Assembly: GCA_003134045.1 (NCBI GenBank)
Contig: PLAH01000127.1
Coordinates: 21,222 to 60,070 of the forward strand
Length of the DNA stretch: 38,849 bases
Direction of reading: 5' to 3'
Source: Gammaproteobacteria bacterium
Lineage (GTDB): Bacteria; Pseudomonadota; Gammaproteobacteria; Steroidobacterales; Steroidobacteraceae
Positions 18,221-27,618 of this stretch are shown piece by piece. How positions within the stretch are numbered: position 1 is the first letter of the stretch; every line of letters starts with the position of its first letter. The notes under the pieces were generated by a model that did not search any database, had not been told where the DNA came from, and was given only the letters and a program-made list of their open reading frames with translations. The position numbers were made by a program, and so were the translations under genes.

Positions 18221-18589
18221 GTGCAAAGACTATTCTCCATGTTTCCGGGTGGCGCGGCTGGAGTCGCTCTGCTGGTTCTGCGGCTATGCTGTGCAAGTGC
18301 GATTTTGACGATGGCTTTCAGTCGAGGACTATCAGTGGTTCCGAGCTGGACGGCCGTCGGTTTGGCTTTGCTTGCGCTATTGATGGTCGCCGGAGCACTG
18401 ACGCCCCTGGCCTGCGCGGTCGGCGCCTTGGTGGAGGCTTCGTATCTGCTGCATGGCCATGGAATGGACCCGCGCTGCGTTGTATTTGCGCTCTTGGTGA
18501 CAGTCGCCCTAGGTCTCCTGGGTCCCGGGGCGTTTTCCGTCGACGCGAAGCTTTTCGGTCGACGCCGGATTATTTCCCATGGCGACTGA
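18221..18589 (+). CDS. DoxX-like small membrane protein
   Basis: A 122-residue protein with about four hydrophobic helices (LLVLRLCCASAILTMAF near 17-33, then about 44-61, 64-77 and 87-102) and a soluble tail ending SVDAKLFGRRRI, a form I associate with DoxX-like proteins of Nevskiales-type bacteria. The start is GTG 18221 or ATG 18239; neither has a strong ribosome site. It is divergent from the propeller sensor. The biochemical role of this branch is unknown. Confidence 0.65.
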   Translation: MQRLFSMFPGGAAGVALLVLRLCCASAILTMAFSRGLSVVPSWTAVGLALLALLMVAGALTPLACAVGALVEASYLLHGHGMDPRCVVFALLVTVALGLLGPGAFSVDAKLFGRRRIISHGD

Positions 18590-18836
18590 TCCCGTGTCCC
18601 AACACCCCGACCCGGTCATTGTGGAAACTAGGACACGCGCTCCTCGGTATTGGCGACGAGTCAAACCCCCTCTTAAGAGCCAGTTCAATTCAGGCAGTTC
18701 GGGTCTCTCGCCCAGTTGACGGTCACGTTAACTTATCACCCACGGTGGCGGCCCCCGCAGCAGCCGTGTCTACGAGTCACCAGCACTCGGCGCGGTTTGG
18801 ATTTCTTGGCCCTCTTAAGCTACATGAGGAATTAAT
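18590..18836. other. Intergenic stretch with a repeated CCCTCTTAAG
   Basis: No gene is seen. The 10-mer CCCTCTTAAG occurs twice about 140 bp apart (near 18668 and 18810). GAGGAA before ATG 18837 is the ribosome site of the next gene. Confidence 0.35.
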
Positions 18837-19346
18837 ATGCATCTTTCGACGGTTGGATACGTTCACACGTTCTTCGGTCTCGTTGGTGTCGTGCTCGCAT
18901 TGTATATGCTCATTAGGAGCCGGAGGATTGACCCAAATAGCTCCGCTGGAATGGCTTGCTTCGTTGCGGTAACGGTCAGCTGCATTTTGGTGTCTGCTCT
19001 GCCGCGAAACGCTCCGGGTTTTGATCCTGTTCCTGGTTACGTATTGACTCTCTTAACTTTAACCTCTTTGTTTCTGGGCTTCTTCATTCGCTTTTCCAAA
19101 CTTCGTGCCAGCAGGTTCATCGAGGCCTTGGGACTCTCTGGAAGTCTATTTTTCTCGATGGTGCCGGCTATCAACGAAACTCTAACGCGACTCCCAGTGG
19201 GCGCGCCGTTGGCCTCGTCGCCGCAGGATCCTCTCGTCTTGAAATCATTAGGCGTAATGGCTGTTCTTGTTTTGGCGCTTTGCGTCGCACAGGTCGTAAA
19301 TATTAGAAAATCAGCGCCGACAGCGTTGCCAAGCTGCGGATCTTGA
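18837..19346 (+). CDS. Uncharacterised four-helix membrane protein
   Basis: A 169-residue protein with four likely membrane helices: about 7-26 (VGYVHTFFGLVGVVLALYML), 39-55 (FVAVTVSCILVSAL), 66-83 (YVLTLLTLTSLFLGFFIRF) and 138-154 (LGVMAVLVLALCVAQVV). A polar loop lies between helices 3 and 4. I do not recognise a named family; the layout resembles small DUF2306-like proteins. A strong ribosome site (GAGGAA) precedes the ATG. It lies 12 bp upstream of the dual-HTH regulator and could be co-transcribed with it. Confidence 0.65.
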   Translation: MHLSTVGYVHTFFGLVGVVLALYMLIRSRRIDPNSSAGMACFVAVTVSCILVSALPRNAPGFDPVPGYVLTLLTLTSLFLGFFIRFSKLRASRFIEALGLSGSLFFSMVPAINETLTRLPVGAPLASSPQDPLVLKSLGVMAVLVLALCVAQVVNIRKSAPTALPSCGS

Positions 19347-19358
19347 TCGGCAGCGCCC

Positions 19359-20468
19359 ATGCCTGAAGAAAGCCGATGCCCGGTGTACGAGTGTGGCCGG
19401 TGGCAGCTAGATCTCGCGCGGCGTGAACTGCGGGCGCGTGGAGTCCCGGTTCCTCTGGGGAGCCGAGCGTTGCAGATCTTTGCGGTTCTGGTTGAGTCGG
19501 CCGGGAAACTCGTCGCCAAGGACGAGCTCATGGCTCGTGTCTGGCCGGGCGTGATCGTCGAGGAAAATACGCTGGAGGTCCATATCTCTGCGATCCGCAA
19601 GGCGCTTGGGCCCGATCGCGGAACGCTGAGGACGACCTTCGGTCGGGGCTATCGCCTCATGGAAGACTGGGCGATTCGCAAGCAGAGCACGCCGGCAGAT
19701 TCGGCTGCTCTCGATCCCACGCGAATTGCCGTCCAATCGTTTCTGACCAATGTGCCCGCGGCGACGTCTGAGGTTGTCGGCCGAACCGTGCAGGATGGTG
19801 CCACTACACCTGGAACGGTCCACGTCACCGGGCCCGCCGTCCCGGTTCGTTGCCTGTTTCGTGGGCCGTACGATGTCTTGCATCTTCACGTACCCAACAA
19901 TCCAATCGCCGAATGCGTCCTCGACATGACCGGCCGTACAATGCCGGTGCTGGGCTCAAACGGCGTTCCACGCAGGGATACAACGGTCGATGCACTGTCG
20001 CGCGCCTTGCTTGATGCCGACCGAGTCGGTGGGTCGTTCGGACAGCTCTATGCGGACTGCATCGGCATTGCCATCATTGCAAGGCTTCTCGCCTCGGCAA
20101 ATCGCCTTGCCGGGCGACCGAAGGTGAGTGCGCTTGCGCGATGGCGACTGAAGCGAGCGATCGATTATTTCGAGGCCCAGATCGGCAAGCCCGTGAGCCT
20201 CGCCGCTGTTGCCTCCTCGGCCGACCTAACGCGCATACATTTCGCTGCGCAATTTCGGGCTGCCACGGGTCTGAGGCCTCACGAATACCTCTTGCGCCGG
20301 CGGATTGAGCGCGCTCAGGAGATGCTCGCCGAGACCGGCATGTCGCTGGTGGATATCGCGCTATCGGTCGGGTTTCAAACCCAGTCGCACTTCACCAGCG
20401 TCTTCAAACGCTACGCGGGGCAGCCGCCGCGTGCGTGGCGCGAGTCGCGCGGCTGCCCTCGTCTCTGA
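19359..20468 (+). CDS. Dual DNA-binding regulator: OmpR-type winged helix fused to AraC-type HTH
   Basis: A 369-residue protein with two complete DNA-binding modules. Residues about 8-105 form a Trans_reg_C (OmpR/PhoB/CadC-like) winged helix (DELMARVWPGVIVEENTLEV near 53-72, then FGRGYRL). Residues about 155-250 contain VLHLHVPNNPIAEC, which resembles the sensor part of AraC regulators. Residues about 260-365 form an AraC/XylS double HTH (AAVASSADLTRIHFAAQFRA, ALSVGFQTQSHFTSVFKRYA). The frame is continuous, with a Pro/Ala/Thr-rich linker between, so this looks like a real fusion rather than two genes. There is no receiver domain and no membrane helix. The adjacent alpha/beta hydrolase is the likely target. 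Ligand and site are unknown. Confidence 0.85.
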   Translation: MPEESRCPVYECGRWQLDLARRELRARGVPVPLGSRALQIFAVLVESAGKLVAKDELMARVWPGVIVEENTLEVHISAIRKALGPDRGTLRTTFGRGYRLMEDWAIRKQSTPADSAALDPTRIAVQSFLTNVPAATSEVVGRTVQDGATTPGTVHVTGPAVPVRCLFRGPYDVLHLHVPNNPIAECVLDMTGRTMPVLGSNGVPRRDTTVDALSRALLDADRVGGSFGQLYADCIGIAIIARLLASANRLAGRPKVSALARWRLKRAIDYFEAQIGKPVSLAAVASSADLTRIHFAAQFRAATGLRPHEYLLRRRIERAQEMLAETGMSLVDIALSVGFQTQSHFTSVFKRYAGQPPRAWRESRGCPRL

Positions 20469-20629
20469 TGAGCCGGCTCAATAACAATGACGTGTCCGCC
20501 GCGGCCATCAAGCTGGATGCCAAGCTCCGTTCCTTGGCGGTGCTCGCAACCGGGGTGGCCGGCTGATATCGACAGCGGAAGCAACGCCGTACGAACGGAA
20601 AGTTTTCTCAGAACCCCTGGAGGATGATT

Positions 20630-21517
20630 ATGAACGCACTCACTACCGCGAACCGCGAGGTCGCCACGCTGGAGACAGCGCCCACCCGTTACGTCGAAGG
20701 CCGCGGGATCCGCTTCGCCTATCGCCAACTCGGCCCGTCGACCGGAACGCCGCTGGTTCTGCTGCAGCACTTCTCGGGCAACATCGACGCCTGGGACCCC
20801 GCCGTCGTGAACGCCCTGGCGGTCGATCGTCCCGTGATCGCCTTCGACAATGCCGGCGTCGGCCGCTCGACCGGTCAAACCCCTGACAATATTGCGGCCA
20901 TGGCCCGCGACGCCGTCGCCTTCATGGAGCTGCTCGGCTTCTCCAAAGTCGACCTGCTGGGCTATTCCCTCGGCGGCTGCGTTGCCCAGCAGATGGCGGC
21001 CGAGCACGGCCCGCTGGTCCGCAAGCTGATCCTCGTCGGCACCGCGCCGCAAGGCGGTGAAGAGCACCTGATGGCGGTCCTCAAGGAGGCATTCTCCCAC
21101 ACCGAATCGCCGGATCCGCGGCTGCCGCTGTTCTTCACCCAATCGGCCGCCAGCCAGGCTGCCGGCAAGGCGTTCCTGAACCGGGTCTATGCCCGCAAGG
21201 AAGATCGGGACATCGATAGCGGCAGTGCCGTGACCGATCCGCAGGCCAAGGCGCTGATTACCTGGTGCGCCACGCCCGATCCCGAGCACGCCATCCTGCG
21301 CGCCATTACCCAGCCCGCCCTCGTGATCAGCGGCAGCGACGACACCATGCTGCCGGCGGACAATGCCTATATGATGTTCAAGGGTCTGAGCAACGCGCAG
21401 CTGATCCTCTATCCCGACTCCGGCCACGGCACCCTGTTTCAATATCACGAGTTCTTCGTCAGCCACGTCCAGACCTTCCTGGACGCGCAGCCGACGGCGG
21501 GGGTCTATGATGTTTAG
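20630..21517 (+). CDS. Alpha/beta-fold hydrolase
   Basis: A 295-residue alpha/beta hydrolase. The catalytic set is visible: nucleophile Ser in GYSLGG (about 108-113), acid Asp in SGSDDTM (about 238-244) and His in DSGHG (about 264-268). The oxyanion-region motif is LLQHFSGNIDAWDP (about 44-57). No signal peptide, so it is cytoplasmic. ATG 20630 is preferred over 20624 because GGAGG at 20619-20623 gives normal spacing. It lies about 160 bp downstream of the dual-HTH regulator on the same strand, suggesting control by it. The substrate (ester, lactone or C-C bond) cannot be told. Confidence 0.88.
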   Translation: MNALTTANREVATLETAPTRYVEGRGIRFAYRQLGPSTGTPLVLLQHFSGNIDAWDPAVVNALAVDRPVIAFDNAGVGRSTGQTPDNIAAMARDAVAFMELLGFSKVDLLGYSLGGCVAQQMAAEHGPLVRKLILVGTAPQGGEEHLMAVLKEAFSHTESPDPRLPLFFTQSAASQAAGKAFLNRVYARKEDRDIDSGSAVTDPQAKALITWCATPDPEHAILRAITQPALVISGSDDTMLPADNAYMMFKGLSNAQLILYPDSGHGTLFQYHEFFVSHVQTFLDAQPTAGVYDV

Positions 21518-21611
21518 GCGATTCTCAGGGGTAGCCGCTCTGCTTCGCGCGAGTTGCCGATATCGACAAGGTTGCTCAGAGCCCCGATGACCACCTGCTG
21601 CGTCTGATCAA

Positions 21612-21640
21612 GAAGGTGAGCGCTTGAGGCGCTCACCTTC
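21612..21640. terminator. Perfect 12-bp hairpin between convergent genes
   Basis: GAAGGTGAGCGC (21612-21623) and GCGCTCACCTTC (21629-21640) are perfectly complementary with a 5-base loop. It lies between the hydrolase gene and the 3' end of the efflux pump gene, which converge. No T-run follows on either side, so a transcription-stop or mRNA-stabilising role is likely but not certain. Confidence 0.5.
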
Positions 21641-21719
21641 GCAGGACGAGTGCGGAACCACATCGGTTTGCCCGAACGTGGCCGATCATAGGTTTCGTCT
21701 CGTAGGAATTCCTACCGTT

Positions 21720-24700
21720 TCAAATGGGTATCCTTCTTTCCGGAGAGGCTGCGTCGGGATCCGGGACGGAATCCGCAATCGGCGCCGCAGGGTGCCGCAC
21801 CTCCGCCCACCACTTCCACAAGACGTAGATTGCGGGGTATATCAACAGCTCGAGGATCGAACTGGTAACGATGCCGCCGACCATTGGGGCGGCAATTCGC
21901 TTCATCACGTCGGAACCCGCTCCGCTCGACCACATAATCGGTAGAAGTCCGAGGAGGATCGCAAATACCGTCATCATTTTGGGTCGCACGCGCTGGACAG
22001 CGCCCTCCATGACGGCGCCCTCGAGATTCTCGAGGGTCTTCATCCGCCCTTCGCGTTGCCAACGCGCGTAGGCGACGTCCAGGTAAAGCAGCATGACCAT
22101 GCCAGTCTCCGCATCGACTCCGGCCAAGGCAATGATGCCGACCCATACGGCGACGCTTAAGTGATAACCCAAAATCCACAGCAACAAGAAGGCGCCCACC
22201 AGGGAAAACGGCACGGCACACAGAACGATCAGAACCTTGCCCAGCGACTTGCCATTGAAATACAGCAGCACGGCAATGATTAGGAGAGTGATCGGGATGA
22301 CGTACATCAGACGTTGCCCCGCCCGCTGCATGCCCTCGAACGCGCCGCTCCATTCGAGACGGTAGCCGGTCGGCAGCTTCACCATTTTGGCGACGGCTTT
22401 GCGCGCATCGTCCATGTATCCGCCCGTGTCGCGTCCGGCGAGATCGACGTAGACATAGCCCACGAGTTGCGCCGCCTCACTTTTGATCGCCCCGGGGCCA
22501 TCGACGAACCGCAGATCCACCAGTTCCCCCAGCGGCACTTGTGCACCATTGGGTGTCGCCACGAGCACTCGCCGCAAGGAGCCAAGATCGTCCCGCAATT
22601 CCCGACCATACCGGACGTTCACGGGATAGCGCTCCCGACCTTCGATCGTTTGGGTCACGTTGGCGCCGCCGACCGCGGCCATGATGGTGTCCTCCACATC
22701 CATCACCGACAATCCATAGCGAGCGATCGCCTCACGATTGACGTCAAAGTCCAGGTAGTACCCTTGGCTCACACGCTCCGCAAACGCGCTCCGCGTCCCG
22801 CGAACCGTGCGCACGGTAGCCTCTACTTGCGAAAGTATTCGGGCGAGTTCGGTCAGATCTGGGCCGAATACTTTCACCCCTATGGGTGTTCGGATACCTG
22901 TCGAGAGCATGTCGATCCGTCCCTTGATCGGCATCGTCCAGCTGTTGGAAAACCCCGTCATCTTCTCGCGCAATGCTTTGTCCATCTCCGCGACGAGCTT
23001 CTCGGGGGTCATGCCGCTGCGCCAAGCGGTAGGCGGCTTGAGGTTCACGACGGTTTCGACCATTTCCAAGGGAGCGGGGTCGGTGGCTGTCTCGGCACGC
23101 CCGGTCTTGGCAAAGACACTCGCCACTTCCGGAATATCCATCAGAATCCGGTCCTGCTCCTGGATGGTGCGCGTCATCGTCTGAATCGAAGCGCCCGGCA
23201 AGGTCGCCGGCATGTAGAGGATGGTCTCCTCCCAGAGTGGCGGCATGAACTCGCTGCCGAGACTCAAGTAGACCGGGACGATGCACGCAATGGCGATCAA
23301 AGCGATGACGATCATCGAGTAGCGGTGCTTTAGGGCCAGCTTGGCAACGGGTTCGTAAACCCGGATCAGGAACCGATTGATCGGATTCTTCTCCTCCGGG
23401 GAGATCTTCCCTCGGATCAGGAGCGTCATCAAAAAGGGCGTCACCGTAATCGACAAGAGTGCTGCAAAGAACATGCTGGATGACTTGGTGAAGGCCAGCG
23501 GCTTGAAAAGCCGTCCTTCCTGGTCTTGAAGAAAGAAGACGGGCAAAAAGCTCACCGTAATGATCAAGAGCGAGAAAAATAGCGATGGCCCCACCTCTTT
23601 GCCGGCATCGATCAGCACTTCAAGATGCGGGCGTTGTGCCTCCTTGGGTTTGACTTGCTCCCGTTCTAAATGCTTATGAGCGTTCTCGATCATCACAATG
23701 GCGGCGTCGACCATCGCACCGATGGCGATCGCGATGCCTCCCAAGCTCATAATGTTGCTGGTGAGTCCGATCCACCGCATCGAGAGCATGGCCAAGAGCA
23801 CCGCGAGGGGCAGCGTGATGATGGCGACCAAGGCGCTCCGCAGCCGAAAGAGAAAGACGACGCAGACCAGGCTTACAATCAGGCTTTCCTCGAGCAGCTT
23901 GCCGCGCAGCGTTTCCACTGAATGTCGGATCAGCGTCGAGCGGTCGTAGGTCACCACCAGCTGCACACCCTCCGGGAGGGAGGGCTGAACGGTATCCTTG
24001 ATCACCTGTTTGACGTGGGCCAAGACGTCATACACACTCTCCCCGTAACGAACCACGACGATGCCACCGGCGGCATCGCCCAAGCCGTTGAAGTCCACGG
24101 CGCCGCGACGAATATCCGGTCCGAGCTGCACGAATCCGACATCCCTGACGAGAATGGGGGTCCCATCGACCTCCGCTCCTAACGACACCATTTCGAGGTC
24201 GGCAGCATTGCGCAGGTACCCCCGGCCACGCACCATGTACTCCCGGCCCGTGAACTCCAAAACCCGGCCGCCCACTTCCTGATTGCTGCGTCGGATCTGT
24301 TCGACGACCTGATTGATCGAAATCTTGTGGGCTTGGAGTTTATTGGGGTCGATGGTGACCTGGTACTGCTTGACGAATCCGCCGACGGAGGCGACTTCGG
24401 CGACGCCCGGGACGGCGCGCAGCTGATACTGAACCTGCCAGTCCTGGAGCGTGCGCAACTCTGCGAGCGAATGCTTGCCGGTTTTGTCGATCAGAGCGTA
24501 TTCCAACGCCCAGCCGACTCCGGTCGCATCGGGCCCGAGCTGCGGAGAGACTCCCTGTGGCAGCTTGCCTGCCATGCCGCTCAAGTATTCGAGTACCCGG
24601 CTGCGCGCCCAATAAAGATCCGTGCCGTCCTCGAAGATGACATAGATCAGCGAGGAACCGTAAAAGCTATTGGCTCGGACCGCCTTGACCTTCGGCGCCG

Positions 24701-24923
24701 ACAGCAGCTGCGTCACGATGGGATACGTGATCTGATCTTCGATGATGTTGGGGCTGCGATCCGCCCAATCGGTGGCAACGATGACCTGGACGTCGGAGAG
24801 ATCTGGGATGGCATCGAGCGGGGTGGTGAACGTCGCCCAAACGCCGCCACCGATGGCCACGACCACCAATATCAGCATGAGGAACGGGTTCCTCGCACTG
24901 AACTCGATGATGCGAGCGATCAT
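21720..24923 (-). CDS. cusA: CusA-type Cu(I)/Ag(I) RND efflux transporter
   Basis: A 1067-residue RND proton antiporter of the heavy-metal efflux class, the inner-membrane pump of a CusCBA complex. The three methionines that bind Cu(I)/Ag(I) in CusA are in place: ILYMPATLPG (about 569), PLEMVETV (about 620) and RIDMLSTG (about 670). The proton-relay Asp of helix 4 is in GAMVDAAIVMIENA (about 405). The N-terminal helix and the opening IPDLSDVQVIV are typical. Length is normal. Its ATG overlaps the cusB stop by 4 bp, so it is the last gene of an operon of P-ATPase, cusC, cusB and cusA read right to left. Confidence 0.95.
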   Translation of the reverse strand: MIARIIEFSARNPFLMLILVVVAIGGGVWATFTTPLDAIPDLSDVQVIVATDWADRSPNIIEDQITYPIVTQLLSAPKVKAVRANSFYGSSLIYVIFEDGTDLYWARSRVLEYLSGMAGKLPQGVSPQLGPDATGVGWALEYALIDKTGKHSLAELRTLQDWQVQYQLRAVPGVAEVASVGGFVKQYQVTIDPNKLQAHKISINQVVEQIRRSNQEVGGRVLEFTGREYMVRGRGYLRNAADLEMVSLGAEVDGTPILVRDVGFVQLGPDIRRGAVDFNGLGDAAGGIVVVRYGESVYDVLAHVKQVIKDTVQPSLPEGVQLVVTYDRSTLIRHSVETLRGKLLEESLIVSLVCVVFLFRLRSALVAIITLPLAVLLAMLSMRWIGLTSNIMSLGGIAIAIGAMVDAAIVMIENAHKHLEREQVKPKEAQRPHLEVLIDAGKEVGPSLFFSLLIITVSFLPVFFLQDQEGRLFKPLAFTKSSSMFFAALLSITVTPFLMTLLIRGKISPEEKNPINRFLIRVYEPVAKLALKHRYSMIVIALIAIACIVPVYLSLGSEFMPPLWEETILYMPATLPGASIQTMTRTIQEQDRILMDIPEVASVFAKTGRAETATDPAPLEMVETVVNLKPPTAWRSGMTPEKLVAEMDKALREKMTGFSNSWTMPIKGRIDMLSTGIRTPIGVKVFGPDLTELARILSQVEATVRTVRGTRSAFAERVSQGYYLDFDVNREAIARYGLSVMDVEDTIMAAVGGANVTQTIEGRERYPVNVRYGRELRDDLGSLRRVLVATPNGAQVPLGELVDLRFVDGPGAIKSEAAQLVGYVYVDLAGRDTGGYMDDARKAVAKMVKLPTGYRLEWSGAFEGMQRAGQRLMYVIPITLLIIAVLLYFNGKSLGKVLIVLCAVPFSLVGAFLLLWILGYHLSVAVWVGIIALAGVDAETGMVMLLYLDVAYARWQREGRMKTLENLEGAVMEGAVQRVRPKMMTVFAILLGLLPIMWSSGAGSDVMKRIAAPMVGGIVTSSILELLIYPAIYVLWKWWAEVRHPAAPIADSVPDPDAASPERRIPI

Positions 24924-26152
24924 TTCTTGTCGCTGGCCTTGGGGGCGGCCATCCCTGGCATGTCCGCCATGCTACCGGCACCGGCTTCCAAGCGGCTTTC
25001 CGAGTCGATGAGGAAGTTGCCGGAAGTGACTACCTCATCGCCAGCCTTCAGGCCCGCTAGTACCTCGAAGCGATCAGCGAACCGGGTCGGGCTGATTTTG
25101 ACGACGACCGGTGAAAAGTGTCCACCGGACACGACTCGGTACGCAATGTCGCGGTCCCCCGTGCGGATAACCGCGGAGGCCGGGATCGTCAAGCCAGACC
25201 CCATCGCATGCGAGATGATGACATCGCCGAACATGCCAGGTAGCAAGGTGCCGTCCGGATTCGGCAGCTCGATGCGCACTTGCACCGATCGCGTGGTCTC
25301 ATCGACCACAGGATCGATAAACACCACTTTTCCGGTGAGCGTTCGCTGTGACGATGAAGGAAATGACACGGTTGCCGGCATCCCGATCGCTACATGTGGC
25401 AATTCATACTGGAAGATCTTCGCCTGCATCCACACCGTCGAGAGGTCCGCGACGACGAACAGATCGTTTTGCATCGTCACGTACTGGCCGGCAAAGGCGG
25501 TCTTCTGTAGCACCGTACCCGAGATCGGGCTCCGCAAGAGGAGGGACTTGCCCGCATTGCCGGTTTGCTCCAACTTCCCGATCTCATCTTTCGGGATGTC
25601 CCAGAGTTCCAACCGCCGGCGGGCGGTATCCACCACGGTTTTCTGATCGCCTTCGCTGTCGAGGCCGGATTTCGCAACCCGCAACGCGGATAGGAATTCT
25701 CGCTGCGCCGCGAAGAACGTAGGACTGTAGATCGACAGCATCGGCTCGCCGGCCCTGACCTTTTGGCCGTTGTAGGCGACGAACAGCGTTTCGACCCAAC
25801 CTTCGGTCTTCAAATGAACGTGCGCCACCCGCGTCTCATCGGGCCGGACGATGCCGACCGCGCGGATACTCATGGTGAGGGGTGTTTGCTCGACCTTCCC
25901 CACAGTCACCCCGATGCGCTGTTGCACGTCTTGATTGACATTGATGTCGGCATACCCCGACGGCGGCGCCGAGGGCGTCGTTGATGGCGACGCGGGTTTC
26001 GATGTCTTCGACATGTCCATGCCCGGCATATTGTCCGGCATCGCATTCGTTGACCCCAACTGTTCGGTCCCGTATACATGTCGAACATCTCCTACGATCA
26101 CCGCCCCGACCAACGCGATCGCCACAAGGCTTGCTTTTGTGTTCGTTGCCAT
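24920..26152 (-). CDS. cusB: CusB-type periplasmic adaptor (membrane fusion protein)
   Basis: A 410-residue adaptor linking CusA to the outer-membrane channel. It has an N-terminal export signal (SLVAIALVGAVIVGDV, about 8-23). A Met-rich segment (MPDNMPGMDM, about 38-47) could pick up Cu(I), and a second Met cluster sits at the C-terminus (MADMPGM). The core has the lipoyl/barrel-sandwich and beta-barrel elements (VHLKTEGWVETLFVAYNGQK near 111-130, then TVWMQAKIFQYE). It starts 12 bp after cusC and overlaps cusA by 4 bp. Confidence 0.92.
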   Translation of the reverse strand: MATNTKASLVAIALVGAVIVGDVRHVYGTEQLGSTNAMPDNMPGMDMSKTSKPASPSTTPSAPPSGYADINVNQDVQQRIGVTVGKVEQTPLTMSIRAVGIVRPDETRVAHVHLKTEGWVETLFVAYNGQKVRAGEPMLSIYSPTFFAAQREFLSALRVAKSGLDSEGDQKTVVDTARRRLELWDIPKDEIGKLEQTGNAGKSLLLRSPISGTVLQKTAFAGQYVTMQNDLFVVADLSTVWMQAKIFQYELPHVAIGMPATVSFPSSSQRTLTGKVVFIDPVVDETTRSVQVRIELPNPDGTLLPGMFGDVIISHAMGSGLTIPASAVIRTGDRDIAYRVVSGGHFSPVVVKISPTRFADRFEVLAGLKAGDEVVTSGNFLIDSESRLEAGAGSMADMPGMAAPKASDKK

Positions 26153-26164
26153 GAGAGTTCTTCG

Positions 26165-27616
26165 TTACTCCGTTCTCGCCGTATCGACAGTCGTCGGAAC
26201 GCCCGCCGTTGCTTGCCCACCCAGCGTTTCGATATCGACGCCGGCCAGGGCCTCCAGCTCGGCGAGACGCTCCTCACGTTCAATTTGAGACTGCGCGACC
26301 ATGCGGCGCACGGAAATGAACATCCGCTCGCTGTCAATCAGGTCAGCGAACACGATCGTTCCGGCGGCATAGGCGTTGCGCGAACTGCTAACGAGCTGCC
26401 GTGCAGCGGGCACGACCCTGGCTCGGTACAACTGGGTTTCTCGCTCGGCATTTCGCATCAGGTACAGGTCCGCGACGAAGCGGGCGGCGCGGTCTTGGGT
26501 CGTTTGGCGAAGCATCGCTTCGCTCGAGCGGGTCATCGACTGTGCCTCGTCGATGGCGGCCCGAATCGCTGGCAGCTTGGTCGGTACCATCAACATCGCC
26601 CCCAACGACTGCGAGATGCTCCCCGTGATGCTCGCCGAGGGGATGATGTCCGGCAGATACGCGAGCCTTGCCAGTTCCACCGCATCGGTCCGGCCTGCCA
26701 CCTGCTGGGCGAGGGCAGCGAGTTCGGGATTCTGGGCAACCGCCAGGGCAATGAGCGCTGCGTCATCGGCAGCCACTGGCCGAGGAGCCGGCAAATCAGG
26801 TGACAAACCGAGCGGTGCGGAAGGCTCGCGTCCCAACATACCATTGAGTTCCCCGCGCATCGCCATGGCCTTGGCTTCCAGTCCGGCGAGATCGTTTTGT
26901 GCGGTCTCTGATTCGATCAGCGCTTTAAAGAGATCCTGCATCGGTCCGCCGGCCTCGGCCCGATCGGAAGCAGAGTCCGAGAGCAGCTTCAAGAAAGTCA
27001 GATTGTCCCGCTCGATGCGGATGAGTTCCTCGGTGAGCGCCAGGTCCAGATAGGCCTCCAGCACTCGGCGCTGCAGTTCAAATTTGACCGCGCGAAATCG
27101 ATCGCCCGCTTCCCTGGCAGCGTCCAAAGCGAGTTTGCCCGTGGTGCGGGTTTTAACCGGAAGCGATAAGTTCATCGACTGATCGAAACCGGCGCCAATC
27201 GTGGTCCGGTCCCAGGTCTTCATGCTCCCGGGAGAAAACATGTAACTGAACGAGAGTGCGACATTCGAATTGGGCCAGGTTGCCACCTGGTCGATCCGGG
27301 CAAATGCCGCCTTCCATTCGAAATAGCTCGATTCCAACTCGCCGTTGGCGAGAAAAGCTCGGCTGAGCACGTCTTGCCAAGTGGCGACGGCCGGCAATTC
27401 CGGTATCTGGCGCGCCTCGATTCGCGGCTCAAAGGGCGGCGAGGCTGTGTTTAACTTCGCCTGCTCATCCCGCGTTCCGTGCGGCGCCAAGACACAGCCG
27501 CTAAGTCCCGTCGCGAGACCTAAGGTGAATATCAGAACGCGGTAAGTGTACGGCGAAACGGTACCGCACCCGCTTCGAGTTCGACGCAGATCGGATGGGT
27601 TCCGAGCGCCGCGCAT
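26165..27616 (-). CDS. cusC: CusC-type outer-membrane efflux channel (TolC family lipoprotein)
   Basis: A 483-residue outer-membrane factor. An N-terminal hydrophobic segment ends in a lipobox (GLSGC, Cys about 41), so it is probably lipid-anchored. Two long helical OEP domains follow (TWQDVLSRAFLANGELESSY near 80-99; VLEAYLDLALTEELIRIERD near 190-209). The n-region before the lipobox is longer than usual, and the true start could be later, but no better ATG or GTG is evident. It begins 2 bp after the P-ATPase stop, so translation is probably coupled. Confidence 0.88.
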   Translation of the reverse strand: MRGARNPSDLRRTRSGCGTVSPYTYRVLIFTLGLATGLSGCVLAPHGTRDEQAKLNTASPPFEPRIEARQIPELPAVATWQDVLSRAFLANGELESSYFEWKAAFARIDQVATWPNSNVALSFSYMFSPGSMKTWDRTTIGAGFDQSMNLSLPVKTRTTGKLALDAAREAGDRFRAVKFELQRRVLEAYLDLALTEELIRIERDNLTFLKLLSDSASDRAEAGGPMQDLFKALIESETAQNDLAGLEAKAMAMRGELNGMLGREPSAPLGLSPDLPAPRPVAADDAALIALAVAQNPELAALAQQVAGRTDAVELARLAYLPDIIPSASITGSISQSLGAMLMVPTKLPAIRAAIDEAQSMTRSSEAMLRQTTQDRAARFVADLYLMRNAERETQLYRARVVPAARQLVSSSRNAYAAGTIVFADLIDSERMFISVRRMVAQSQIEREERLAELEALAGVDIETLGGQATAGVPTTVDTARTE

Positions 27617-27618
27617 TC

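Noticed and set aside
22314..25646. Long plus-strand frames (339 and 439 codons) across cusA and cusB
   Set aside because: They are antisense to genes with clear catalytic and metal-binding motifs and show no family features.
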